Part shown: positions 11,827-22,840 of the stretch, piece by piece
How positions within the stretch are numbered: the stretch's first letter is position 1
Layout of the letters: each line of letters begins with the position of its first letter
Assembly (NCBI GenBank): GCA_027625915.1
Contig: JANTQA010000047.1
Coordinates: 7,502,001-7,566,000, forward strand
Direction of reading: 5' to 3'
DNA from: Anaeramoeba flamelloides
Lineage: Eukaryota > Metamonada > Anaeramoebidae
DNA: 64,000 nt
Translations under genes and position numbers: made by a program
Notes under the pieces: model-generated
Told to the model about the DNA's origin: nothing
What the model saw: only the letters and a program-made list of their open reading frames with translations
Database searches by the model: none

Positions 11827-12363
11827 TAAAAAATAATAAATGTAATGTATTAAGAAATAATAATAATAATGTTATTATTATAAATAAATATTCATCATTT
11901 TTAGTATATATAAAGGATAAAATACTAATTTATAACTCTTTTTTAATATTTATTAAAATAAATTTAAGATTTTTGGAAAGTTTCATCCCATGTAATAGAG
12001 TGCCTAATTTTTTATTAATTTTAGACATAAAAAGAAATTTTTAGAAATTTGCTTTTCAGTACCAAAATTCACTAAAAATCTAACCGTGCCTTTCCAGATT
12101 TTTATAAGAATCGAGAGAAATCAATTTTTTTAGGGAATTGTTTGAAAATATCGAAAATCTAAAACTGCATTTTTTTTTTATTTATTCGTGTTTTTAATTT
12201 TTTCGAAAATCAATAGATTTTCTAATCTAAACTAAAATTGAAATAAAAATAAAGGTAAACAAGAAATTTTAAAAACTCCTCTCTCAAACAATAATAGAGT
12301 TTTTTAACTAAAGTAAAAATTGAACTTATTAGAATAATGATATATAAAAGTGCGTTCAAGTTA

Positions 12364-12561
12364 CAGTCAGTTCCATATATAAGACACAAACTTTCAAACA
12401 CAATTTAAGGCATAATAAAAATCTCAAATTAAGGCACAAAATTCAGGTTCTAGTAAAATAATTTGTAAAAATTAAAAATTCAAAATTTTGTGCCTTAATT
12501 TGAGATTTTTTTGTGCTTTAAATTTCGTTGAAAGTTTGTACCTTAAAAGTGGAACTGACTG
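12364..12561. mobile_element. TA-flanked MITE, 198 bp
   Basis: Starts CAGTCAGTTCCA after TA and ends TGGAACTGACTG before TA. Nearly the whole element is two inverted arms of about 90 bp sharing AAGGCACAAA and AAACTTTCAA blocks, with a short A/T centre. It has no coding capacity. CAGT...ACTG ends with TA duplication are typical of Tc1/mariner-related MITEs. Confidence 0.8.
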
Positions 12562-12780
12562 TAATAAAAAAATTAAAAGCCTTGTTTATGATGAATTAAT
12601 TAATTAATTATCTTCCTTTTAATGAATAGGAATTTGAAAAAAATTAACTGGTAATCAAATAAATTAAAAGAATTAGAAATTGAATAGGATAAATACCGAA
12701 TAAAATAATTAGAAAATAGCCCAATTTGGGAAGTCCAAAAATATTTGAAAAGTACACAAATATTTAACACAATAAATAAG

Positions 12781-13085
12781 CAGTCGTTTCGTCAAGTGCC
12801 GTCAAGTGCCTAGGTTTTCTTGGGGTTTTCTGTTTTATTTGTAAATTGTTCTAGGTTTTTTTGAGTTTTTTATACATTTCGAAAATCTATCTATTTTACA
12901 AATAAACCGAAAACTTAGAAAACCTAACCGTGCTTTTTTTTAATTTGAGAAATAAAAAAAAAAAAAAAAAATTTTCTTTTTATTTCTCAAATTAAAAAAA
13001 AGCGAACGGGTGTTTTCCAAAAAATAAAAGAATTGAGTAAAATGAATAGATTTTATTCTCTTCTTTGAAATTTTGGAAAATTTAA
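12781..13085. repeat. Hairpin-rich repeat E with 10-bp tandem units
   Basis: Two exact copies of the 10-bp unit GTCAAGTGCC stand at 12791-12810. Several inverted modules follow: TAGGTTTTCT pairs with AGAAAACCTA further on, a long AAATAAAA hairpin spans ~12945-13000, and AAAGAATTGAGTAAAAT faces a diverged inverse. The same modules occur at 28890-29480, and parts occur at 16701-16865 and 37725-37800. It looks like a composite foldback repeat of unknown class. Confidence 0.55.
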
Positions 13086-13210
13086 GGACAAAAAATATTT
13101 AAAATAGAAGGGTTCAACCTCAATTTTAATAGTTTGAAATTTTAAAAATTATTTAAATAGGTTATCTTATGTTCTGACAAAAAATAAATCCAAATATTGT
13201 GGGTTTTGTA

Positions 13211-13406
13211 CAGTCAGTTTCACTTTTAAGGCAAAAACTTTCAACGAAATTTAAGGCACAAAATAATCTCAAATTAAGGCACAAAATTTGGAATTTTTTT
13301 TTTACAATTTATTTTTACTAGAATTTGAATTTTGTGCTTTAATTTGAGATTTTTTTTGTGCCTTAAATTTCGTTGAAAGTTTGTGTCTTAAAAGTGAAAT
13401 TGACTG
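13211..13406. mobile_element. TA-flanked MITE, 196 bp
   Basis: Starts CAGTCAGTTTCAC after TA and ends GTGAAATTGACTG before TA. It has the same inverted-arm structure as 12364-12561. The next copy starts only 224 bp downstream, so this is part of a local cluster. Confidence 0.8.
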
Positions 13407-13629
13407 TAAAAAATAAATATAATTTAGATATCATTGTTGATTGGGAACATTTTCGAAGTAAATTTTCAGCCAATATAAATAATAGCAAAATCTGTATATC
13501 TGAATTAAAAAAAATTAATTTATCCAATATATTAAAAAATAATAATATTTTTAAAATTATTATAAAAAAAAGATTCATCAAGTTTATTAGCACTAGTGGG
13601 AAATAAACTTATTTTTGAGTCTTTTAATA

Positions 13630-13825
13630 CAGTCAGTTTCACTTTTAAGACACAAACTTTCAACGAAATTTAAGGCACAAAAAAAAACTCAAATTAAGGC
13701 ACAAAATTCAGATTCTAGTAAAATAAATTGTAAAAAAAAAAATTCAAAAAAATGTGCTTTAATTTGAGATTTTTTTGTGCTTTAAATTTCGTTGAAAGTT
13801 TGTGCCTTAAAAGTGAAACTGACTG
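13630..13825. mobile_element. TA-flanked MITE, 196 bp
   Basis: Starts CAGTCAGTTTCAC after TA and ends GTGAAACTGACTG before TA. The terminal inverted repeats match over the first ~13 bases and continue with few differences for ~90 bp. It is close in sequence to the 13211 copy. Confidence 0.82.
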
Positions 13826-15522
13826 TAAGATTCCTAAATAAAAATTTAGGAATTCGGATACATAAGAAGGGTTAATAAATTCCCAACTAAATAATAACAA
13901 TATATATAAATAAAAAATAACAGAGCTTTTTTTACGTTTTTTTATTAAATTACAAAGTAGAGAAAGAAAAAAAAAATCGATAATGCTATTCAATATGATG
14001 GTTAAATGAAAATTGAAATAAAATGTCATTGAGAAAAATTCTTTTTATTTTTTTTTCGAAAGATGTTTCCTATACATATATTTATAAATAATTGCAATTT
14101 TGTTGATTTTTATGTAAATTTTTTACGATTTAAGATTTGGGTGTGAAAATGAGTATTGAAACCGAAATTATGTGCTTTTTTTCATTTCCTTTTTTGAATT
14201 GATTCTTCGTTTCTGTTTTTATTGAAAATTCTTAAAAATAATATCAAAAACTTTAATATTAAAAAAACAAAAAAATTTGTAGTAAAAATATTCTTTAGTA
14301 AATAAAGTTCAAAAAGTTTTTCTTATCCCAAAAATTCTCTCTATAGTTAAAACCCTTCCAAAAAAAAAAAAAAAAATCATTGGTCTCAATCTCTCTACTT
14401 TTATTATTATAATTAATGCTATCTCAGACTTTTAAAATGTTAATAGTTTTTCAAGGACTATAGGAAATTTTGGTCTTCAGAATATATATTACTTTTATTA
14501 TAAACAATGTGGTTAGGAACTTTTGATAATGTTGAGATCAGAGAACTCTTTAAAATTTAAATTTTTCGTTTTTTTCAAAAATCCGTCTTTGATCCCGACA
14601 ATTCTAAACAAATTTGACAAGTTACTTTCAAATCGAGTAGAAAATCAAAATTTATATGCTTCTCCTTCGTTCCACCTAATTACCGATTACTATCGTATAG
14701 TACAAGTGTATTTATATATTTCAATTTTTCAGATGGAGTTAATATGGGGAAAAAGGTAAATATATCTGCATTTTCAGTGCCTTATTTTGAATAATAATTT
14801 TTGAGTTAGTTAAATATTTTTTTTAAAAAAATTATTTGTAGTATTTTAACTATCCATAAACTTTGAATCAATTAAATAGGTTTTTATAGTTAGCTTATAG
14901 ATTGTAATTTATCTTTTAGAGAACATAAAATTTGGATGGAACTTGAATATATAAAGAATTCAGACACAAAAATATCGCTTTTTTTTTTTTCAATATGAAT
15001 TGTTTTTCTTGAGAAGTCCACATGATTTATAACTTTTGTGATTTGAGTTTTTGTAGTTTCTCCCTCAGACTTTTTAATCTTTTTAAGGATGTTTGAAATT
15101 TTTTCTTGTTTTCTGACTTTTGTGTGCTCAAAGAAATATAATTTGCACTAAAAAGTTTAGCAATAGGTAACACCCTGGGTATGAGGTATATTAATGGTAA
15201 GTTACCAGGTGTTTAAGAACCAATATTGTATTCACTTGCTTTTTATTTTTGGTTTCTTTTAACAGTTAGTTCCTTTGTCTTTTTGAGAAGAAGGTAAGGT
15301 ATTTTATTTTACAGAGTTTTAACTCTTCCGAAGAGTTCTTTGAATAATAGAGAACTAAAATATTTTTTCTCAATTTATTTTTGATTTAAAAAAACCACAA
15401 ACAAACAGTTCTTTTAGAAACACTAATTCAAAAATAGGAGAAAAAATTTATTTTTTTAATTTGATTTTCAAAAAAGGAAAGACTCATTTTTTATCATTTT
15501 TACAAATAGGTATTTTTTAGTT

Positions 15523-15756
15523 ATGACAGAAAAAAGTAAAGCAGTAACCTATGGAGAAAGCCTTACAACTGAGGACATTTCAAATTTAGTTGAATTAACA
15601 GGGTTCAAAGAAAAACAATTGGTCCAATTATATGATTATTATAAGCAAATTGCTGGAAGCCAAATAGAAGATGGTGTTATTGACAACCAAGAATTTGGTA
15701 AGTTTCTTTTTAATTTCTCTTGACTTATTCTTACTTTGAACTAATTTTTTTTTTCT

Positions 15757-15790
<34 letters not shown>

Positions 15791-18658
15791 ATTCAAAATT
15801 AAAAGAGGAATCACTTGGATTACAAGGATCAATTTTTGCAACGAGACTATTCAAAGGTAACTAAAGAAATTCTTTTGATAAGAAATTATCTTTTTATTTA
15901 ACCCTTATTAACCTGTTTACATTGATCTTTTTTCTTTACTTTATTACTATCTTTCTAAAATTATTTTAATGAAACCAATAGTTTGATCCTTTTCTTTTAT
16001 TTTATTTTTTTTTTTTTTCCATTTTTTTCTAATTGACTTGAAAAATAACCCTCTAAAAATTCTTTACGATACTCTGTGATCCTTATATTTCAATTAAAGG
16101 TTTTAGATACTGACAAAAATGGAGAACTTGATTTTAATGAATTTTGTGTTGGTCTACATGCTTTTTCATCAAATGGAACTTTTGAGGATCGTTTAAAATG
16201 TATTTCTTTTTTTATTTTTACTTTTCAAAATTTCTGTTTACTCTTTTTTTTGCTTTATCAAATTATGTACTGGTATATATTCTTTTTTTTTTTTTTTGGG
16301 TCAAGTTTATTTTGATTTTTTCTTCACAATTTAAAACAAATTGAATTTTTTTTCAAAAACTAAAACAAGTATCAAACACTTATAACAACTATGTCTATTT
16401 TAGACACTCTTTGAATTGGAAATTCTAAATTTAGTCACTTCAAAAATCTCTCCATACCAGATTAAATGATTCTTCCATTTAACCCTTAACGGTAAACAAA
16501 TTGAAAATTTTTGACATTTTTTTCAAAAATTGACCTCAAGTTTTTAAAAGTACCACAAAAAAGTTTTAACCGAGAAATTCAGCCCAAGTAAAATTAAACT
16601 TTTTAAGGCATAAAAAGAAAAAATATAAAATGTACACTAATAAACTACGATTTTTCCTCTTGAGGCCCAAGACTGATTATTACTGCTGTTTAAAAAATTG
16701 TGCAGAGTGCCCTAGAGTGTATAAGAGTGTCCTAAAGTGACTATATTTTCTAAAAATACAAAATAATTGACTAAAACCTTAAATTTTACTTAATTCTTTT
16801 AAATTCTGGAAAAGCTTTGGCAGTTTCCTGAAGGCTTTCCAGAAATAAAAAGGATTGTGAAAAATCATATATTTTACCTATTTTTTTTAATTTCAAGAAA
16901 ATTTAACTACACAAATTAACTTTTTTAGAATTTTTAAAATAAATTAAACTTTCTTTAAACTTATTTCAAACAAGATTATCATTAACATTGAATTAAGCCT
17001 TTAACACAAAAATACAATATTACAGATATAATGTAGGCAAGATTATAACTTATAGAATAACTTTTCTTTTAAAGAAATAAAAAAAATTGATAGTTATTTT
17101 CAAAAACACTAAAAGGTCATTCAATTTAAAAACTATTTCAAACCCATTCTGATATTTAAAAATTTTGTAAATTCTATCAATTTTATTTTAAAATTATAAA
17201 ATAGTATTTTATTTTTTTCTTTCAATTTTGGTAATTTTGAATAATTACAGAAATCACAATCTCACAGAAATCTCAGAAATCTCAGAAATCACAATCTCAC
17301 AGAAACCAGAATTTAATGATCAGAAATTTAAAACTTGTTCCCAGACTCAATAATGGTCTAAATCTTGATAATTTAATTTGATTTTGAATTTGAAGCTAAA
17401 TATTGAAAAAAAATTACAAAAAAAAAAATTAACTTAATTATCTAAAACAGCATAAATTATGTTAAATTAGAATTTAAAAAAAATTAATTTGATCTAAAAA
17501 TTCCTTAAGAAATCACTGAATTTAATTATTTCAAATTTTCGTTTTTTATTATTTTTGTGAATTTGACTTATTTTTTCGACCTGTTGTGATGAACTAAGAT
17601 TTTGTGGAATTGAATTAAATAAATTTCGATTATTTATTGGAAAATTGCATTATATATAAAGAGCGAAAAAATGTTCTTTCTTTGGACTTGATTTACAAAA
17701 ATAATGATTTGTTGCTTTATTTTTTTTTTTTTTCTTATATTCATAGGACAAAAAGAAAATCATTATTGATTTCATTCAAATCAAAGCTGCCACTTCTAAA
17801 CTATATTTCAAAAATTGTAATCCTTGTGAAATAATAAATTGAAAAAAAAAAAAAACATTATTTAGTATTTAATTGGCAACCAATTTGTAAATCTTCTTAA
17901 TAATTAACTTTTTAATTCTTATAAGCCATCTTAAAACCCTGATATTTTAAAAATTAAAAATATTAAAATCAAAAGCTAAGAAAAAAGTTTGTCACAATTT
18001 TTGAAATGAGCATTATTTATTATTATGATTTTTTTGTTTTTTTTTTGGGAAATTGAGAAATCTTATTAACAAAAATATTAATAACAGATCGAAATAAAAA
18101 CCTAAAATAGTGAAAATCTTTTAAAATTTTGTTAATATAGTATTTTTTGTGCTTGTATTTTCTTTTTTTTTTTCTAAAACATTTTTTATAATTTTTTTGT
18201 AATTTAGTTTTTAGGATTTTTCTTTTTATAGTTTCTTGTTTTAATCTGATATTTATTTCTATTAATCAAACTTTTATAATACAATAATTTTATTTCACCT
18301 AAATAGTAACATTTCAAGTGTATGATATTGATGGAGATGGTGGAATTGATAAAAATGAATTAGAATTAATCTTAAAGGCTTGTTTAAAGGAAAATTTCCG
18401 TATAAAATTATCTCAAAAAGAATTAGAACAAATTGTAGAACAAACTTTTATGGAAATTGATACGTAAATATTTTGACTTTTCTGAAAGAATGTTTTCTTT
18501 CCTTAATAAATAATTTTTTTTTTTTTTTTTGAAAAAAATGATATTATAATTATAGTGACAATAATGGGAAAATTGATTTTGAGGAATACGCCAAATATGC
18601 AATTGATCATCCAAAAATCATGGACAATCTTGCAATAAAATTACCTTTTTTACTCTAA
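15523..18658 (+). CDS. Calcineurin B-like EF-hand calcium sensor (five exons)
   Basis: Exons inferred at 15523-15697, 15806-15855, 16100-16199, 18307-18463 and 18556-18658, giving about 194 residues. The order matches calcineurin B/CBL proteins. A degenerate first EF-hand is followed by EESLGLQGSIFATRLFK, then three canonical loops: DTDKNGELDFNE, DIDGDGGIDKNE and DTDNNGKIDFEE. Between the last two is LSQKELEQIVEQTFMEI. The end HPKIMDNLAIKLPFLL resembles plant-type CBL tails more than calcineurin B. It probably binds calcium and regulates a phosphatase or kinase partner. Oddities: intron 3 is about 2.1 kb against 92-244 bases for the others, and the exon 2/3 junction is one base out of frame if strict GT-AG is used (see findings). 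The start ATG is at 15523 and the stop is TAA. No myristoylation glycine follows Met. Confidence 0.85.
16200..18306 (+). other. Unusually long intron 3 of the EF-hand gene
   Basis: A 2.1-kb intron with donor GTATTT and acceptor ATAG. It contains four 10-bp tandem units at 16701-16740 (repeat E type), a near-palindromic TTTTAAATTCTGGAAAAGC block at 16797-16815, and a short tandem repeat of CTCACAGAAAT-type units at about 17252-17303. No coding exon was recognised inside. Confidence 0.7.
16701..16740 (+). repeat. Four 10-bp tandem units (repeat E)
   Basis: Four consecutive 10-base units share the core AGAGTG or AAGTG with exact 10-base spacing. The same unit in inverse orientation is at 29431-29480, and in the same orientation at 12791-12810. 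Confidence 0.7.
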
Positions 18659-18947
18659 TCTAAGAAAAGTTGATGTTCTTAAAATATTTTGTTATTAAAA
18701 AAAATGGTAAAAAAAAAAAAAAACAAGTGATGTATTTTCTTTATAAAAGATTACGTTTAATATTTGATCTTTCCAGTGTTTGTGCTTGTGGCCTTAAAAT
18801 ATAATTTTTTAAAAATATGAATTAATAATAACAATTTTATTACTTTTTTTTTTATTTTTTTGATTTATTATATATTCTTTATACGTTTTTAAACTTTGTT
18901 TTCGTAAAAGAATTCCAATATTTTTTTTCTAAAATATCAATTATTTT

Positions 18948-19080
18948 TTATAATTGACCTTTGAAGGGCAAATAAGAAATATCTTCCAATAATACACATC
19001 AAAGGATAATTGATATTCGACTGGAATAAAACTAAAAAATCAATCTATAGATTTTTTTAAAAATTGATAAACTCAAATTC
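18948..19080 (+). repeat. Direct repeat left of repeat C copy 1
   Basis: About 130 bp starting at TATAATTGACCTTTGAA and continuing through AATAAGAAATA, then AAAAAATCAAT and TTTTTTAAAAATTGA. A diverged second copy is at 19692-19825 in the same orientation. The pair brackets the repeat C core. Confidence 0.6.
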
Positions 19081-19162
19081 TGTATTGATTTATTTATTTA
19101 GAGAAAGGAGTAATTAAAGAAATTGTATCAAATAAAAAAAAGAGAAAATATTATTTTTTATA

Positions 19163-19695
19163 AACTAAATTCCAAAAATTTGGACAAAGTTTAAACGGTT
19201 GAAAGAATAGCAATACTCCACTTTACATTCAATTTGGAAATAATTTTGATTTTACAAATTATTTCATTTTTTGTCTTTTTTGGTTTTGTTTTCATTTCCT
19301 TTTTTTGAGTTACCTAATCTGTTTGGTTAGATCTGGAAATTTTTTTCGATGGTTGATAGAAGGTTAGTGTTGAGTTCGTTAAATTTGAAAATCAACATAC
19401 AATTGGTTGATGGTTTCTTATCATTTGATCGATCAACAAATATTGGTGAAATTTCAACAAGTTTAGCTTAAAGTTTTTTTGTTCCGCTCGTTTCATTATT
19501 TTGTGGATCATACCAGATTTTTATTTTTTGGTTTTATATTTTTTTCTTTTATTTGGATAAAAATGATTACTTATAAAAAAATTAATACTGGGTAACATAA
19601 ATGTGGTTTTATATTAGGTTTGGAAAAATATAATAAATTGAGTGTTCTTTTGTCATATTTTTGATTTTTTCGGTGTGTCCACATTTTTGGAATGG
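19163..19695 (+). repeat. Dispersed repeat C, copy 1
   Basis: Aligns by eye along its whole length with 38473-39007 in the same orientation. Shared blocks include CACTTTACATTCAATTT, AATAATTTTGATTTTACAAA, TTGGTGAAATTTCAAC and GGAAAAATATAATAAATTGA. It has no coding capacity. A more decayed relative may lie at 11030-11470. The family is unknown. Confidence 0.7.
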
Positions 19696-19825
19696 TGTAT
19701 AATTGACCTTTGAAAAATTAATAAGAAATAACTAGAATACTAAAAATCAAAAAATGGTTGATATTGGTATGAAATAAAACGAAAAAATCAATAGATTTTC
19801 TTAAAAATTGAAGAATTATGTTTAT
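19692..19825 (+). repeat. Direct repeat right of repeat C copy 1
   Basis: Second copy of the ~130-bp block at 18948-19080, again starting TATAATTGACCTTTGAA. The arrangement, repeat then core then repeat, is that of an element with direct ends or of a local duplication. No open frame lies between the two. Confidence 0.55.
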
Positions 19826-20147
19826 TAGGGCTATAAACTTGAGAAAAACAACCACAATGATCATTTTAATCTACTATCTAAGATCAAATGAAATTAAAAT
19901 ACAAATCAATATCATTTTTCTACCCTCATCTTTACTCTTTCAGTAACAATAGAATAACACATTTTTACCAAGTGACTATCGATCTTGTAATAAAAATAAA
20001 ATTTATAAATGAATTTAACATCAAAAAAAGAATTGAAAAAAAAAAGAAAAAATGAGAAAAAATGTGAAAAAATGATTTCAATTTTGGAATTTCGAAAATA
20101 AATTTATTCTTCTAATATCCATTTAAACCCTTTAAAAACGTGTAACC

Positions 20148-21174
20148 CACCCCTTACAACTGGGATCCTTTGACTGGAAAATAGTTTAGAAACCAACCTA
20201 AAATGAATTTTTTTTTTTTTAAGAATTAACCAAAGATAATTAGATTAATTAGAAAGAAGAGAAATAATAAATTTCGGATCAGAGTTAGTATTTGAAATAT
20301 TCCTGAAAATACTCGAAAATCAAAAATACTCAAAATTTTTTTAACTACTAAAAAAACTTTTTGGACAACTTCTAAGAAACACTCGGGTCGGTATTCTCAG
20401 TTTTATGGTAAAAGAACAATTTGGTCGCAAAATATTTTTTTTTAGAATTTTCTACTTTTACTTACTGATGATTTTTTGGCAACTTTTGAGTATTTTGGTC
20501 ATTATTTAGTGTAGTGAATATGCCTGTTAGAATAATTTTGGGCTAGATATGTTTGTGTTGCGTTTAGTATGGTGTGTGTTAGAATATGTTAGATTAAACC
20601 AATTTCTCACCAGGTTCAGAAATTGAAAGAAGGTTCCACATGTGTCACCCTGGGTAGGGCAATATGTTTACTATTAGATATTACCCGATTATTATTGGAT
20701 TGTGTTGAAGATTACAAAATTGTGGGTAGACACACCATTAGAAATTTTCTATACTGTGGCATTTTCTCTTAAACTGTTAACATTGTGAAATTTTTGAAAT
20801 GTAACAGTCATCTAAGATACCAATTCCTTTCACAAAAAAATGGGTTGGGTATTCTTCCCTAAAATTTAAATTTTTCGAATGTTATATATTCAGCCAAAAA
20901 AAATGTTTTTTTTTAAAATTTCAAAATTATAATAATTTTTAAAATATCAATCAAAACCCTTTAAACATGGGCAATAATTCCATTAAAAAATGACACCTTT
21001 GGCTGGAAATGGTTTAAACATATCTATATACATATATTATATATAAAACTATTTTTTTAAAAATGGTTACTCGCTTTATAGTTTTATTCGAAGGGTTTAG
21101 TGTGGTTTTGTCTTATATTCTTTTTTAAACAAATCGATTTTTATATATACTCTTTTACAGTCAAAGGGTCCCGG
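20148..21174. mobile_element. Element H, ~1 kb with inverted ends
   Basis: The left end reads ACTGGGATCCTTTGACTGG. The right end read inward is ACCGGGACCCTTTGACTGT. An internal partial copy of the left end, including CCTTTGGCTGGAAA, lies near 20995-21010. I could not find a clean target duplication and there is no coding capacity, so the type is undecided. Confidence 0.45.
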
Positions 21175-21994
21175 TTTTATTGAAGAGATAGAGCATATTC
21201 TATGAATTTAATACATTATTCTTCACAAAATAAAATTTTCAATTCTAGGGATCTAATAATTTTTTTTAATTTACTCTGTATTTTTTTTTTGCTTTATTGA
21301 TTTTGTTTTTTTTGCATTTTTCTTTTCTTTTCTTATTCTTATTCTTTTTAAAACGTTAAATTTGAAAAAAAAAATGTGTGAAACTCAAAATTAACATTAA
21401 GAAAGGTTAGACTTTGTAATTTCTTTTAAAATTCTATATTTTTACAAGTAAAAAATCTTATTGTCAACAATTTTAATTTCCTAACGTAATTGAGAGTTTT
21501 GTAGAGACTTTCCAATGAAAGGGCCCAAAAATTTTTTTAACATTTTTTTTTTTTTTGGAATTTATAGTTTATTGGGGTATTTCTATCATGAATCTCAAGC
21601 CTAATCTAAAGTTTATTATTTCTCTTCTTTCTAAACAATTCTAGTTTGTTGTTTCTTAAAAAAAATTGAATTTTTCTTTTTTTACTGGGGGACCTTTGTG
21701 TGAAACAGTGTATTGAAATAATTGTTCCAATTTTTCATAAATATCTTGTTTTTTCTATTTTTTTGTTTTTTATGAAAAATTTGAAGAAACTCTTTATAAA
21801 TCTCAAATACGAATAATTTTTCTTCCCTAAAACACAGCTTAATTTAAAAAAGTAAAAAATACGAAAAACTTTAGATTTAAAATGAAAAACATTGATAAAA
21901 TAAATAGTATCTTTTTTTTCTTTTATTTTTTGATTTTTTTTTTAAAATTTTTGCTTCATAGTTAGAAAAGAAAAAAAAAAAAAAACCACAAAGA

Positions 21995-22570
21995 TCAGTA
22001 GTCAAAGCCATAGCTTGGTAACAGTTTCCAAGAAGGAACTCTTTTTAAAGGAACTTCAAAGGACTTTTCAAGTTCTCTTTCAATATCCGATTGCAGTGAT
22101 TCTTTAAACTTGTTTGGCTCGATAAATGATTCAACAAAAGAGCTGAGGCTTCCGCTGTAGCTGTCTTGTTCTTCAAATCCATTGCTACTTTGTTCTGTGT
22201 TGATCATTATTGGTACACTTCTGGGATGCTTATCAAGTTTTTTTTTTTCGTATTCTTCTTCTTCTTCTTCATCTTCTTGATCGCTGTATGAAGAATATTC
22301 AGGGAAGAGTCGAGAATCATTCACGTCGTTATCACTGTTTTCGCCGAATATTGAACTAAATTGTTCTTCTTCTTTTTCATTAACAGAATCGTATTTTGGA
22401 AAGAAAACATTCACAGGTTGCTCATGTAGCGAGTTATAACGTCTCTTGGCGTTGTGGTTTTTTTCTTTTTCTTTTTCTTCCTTATTATTAAAAAAATAAA
22501 AGGATTCACTATCAGAGTTGTTGCAGTTCGATGTGCTGGGTTCTTCTTCAGATTGCGTATAGAATTGCAT
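21995..22570 (-). CDS. Small acidic Ser/Glu-rich protein, unknown function
   Basis: A 191-residue single-exon protein from ATG (22570) to TGA, the only TGA stop among the genes here. I do not recognise the family. It is acidic, with an EDEEEEEEYEKKK run in the middle and a Lys/Glu run (NKEEKEKEKN) near residue 35. Short conserved-looking blocks stand out from the low complexity: KHPRSVPIMINTE, LSSFVESFIEPNKFKES and a C-terminal RVPSWKLLPSYGFDY. These could be docking or phosphorylation motifs, but that is a guess. No signal peptide or membrane segment is present. Upstream, 271 bases from the start, is a perfect palindromic TGACGTCA. Confidence 0.72.
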   Translation of the reverse strand: MQFYTQSEEEPSTSNCNNSDSESFYFFNNKEEKEKEKNHNAKRRYNSLHEQPVNVFFPKYDSVNEKEEEQFSSIFGENSDNDVNDSRLFPEYSSYSDQEDEEEEEEYEKKKLDKHPRSVPIMINTEQSSNGFEEQDSYSGSLSSFVESFIEPNKFKESLQSDIERELEKSFEVPLKRVPSWKLLPSYGFDY

Positions 22571-22840
22571 GTTTGTATGTTGAGTGGATGAAATAGTAAG
22601 TTTTAAAAAATAGAGGAGTTTAAAAACTTTAAAATAATTAGTTGGGTGATTATAAATAGAAATTCATTTTGGGGGATTTAAAAAAAAAATGAAAATAATT
22701 TTCACAAATTATTGTTTATTTCAATTTCTCTTGGAAGGGAATTTTATCAAACTTTATGAAATGGTGTCTTGGGTAGTATCGAAATAACCATTTTAGTGAA
22801 TTTCTTATTGAATTTTTTTTTGTAAGAAAGACAGATAAAG

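Larger units (their letters stand above)
9319..15522. other. Repeat-dense noncoding region
   Basis: No supported gene over 6.2 kb. It holds a (GT)n tract running into a G run (about 9447-9471), a probable degenerate copy of repeat C (about 11030-11470), four TA-flanked ~196-bp MITEs (11631, 12364, 13211 and 13630) and a hairpin-rich segment with 10-bp units (12781-13085). The short frame at 14523-14759 has somewhat higher GC than its surroundings but matches nothing I recognise. Confidence 0.55.
18659..21994. other. Intergenic region with repeat C and element H
   Basis: No supported gene. It contains a ~0.53-kb repeat C copy bracketed by ~130-bp direct repeats (18948-19825) and a ~1-kb element with inverted ends (about 20148-21174). 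A somewhat GC-richer stretch at 20520-20760 has stops in all frames. Confidence 0.55.

Noticed and set aside
12781-12810. Possible tRNA fragment or CRISPR-like units
   Set aside because: Repeats are adjacent 10-mers without spacers and cannot fold as a tRNA. They are part of repeat E.
11790-13606. Short frames over the MITE cluster
   Set aside because: They read through MITE arms, and the same arms appear in other frames in other copies, so they are not genes.
14523-14759. 78-codon plus-strand frame upstream of the EF-hand gene
   Set aside because: Its GC is a little above the surroundings, but it has no convincing ATG context, no recognisable motif and no matching neighbouring exon. It could be a decayed fragment.
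18948-19825. LTR-type retroelement remnant
   Set aside because: Direct repeats bracket a core, but there is no primer-site or polymerase-like sequence and the core is only ~0.5 kb. No identity beyond a bracketed repeat is supported.
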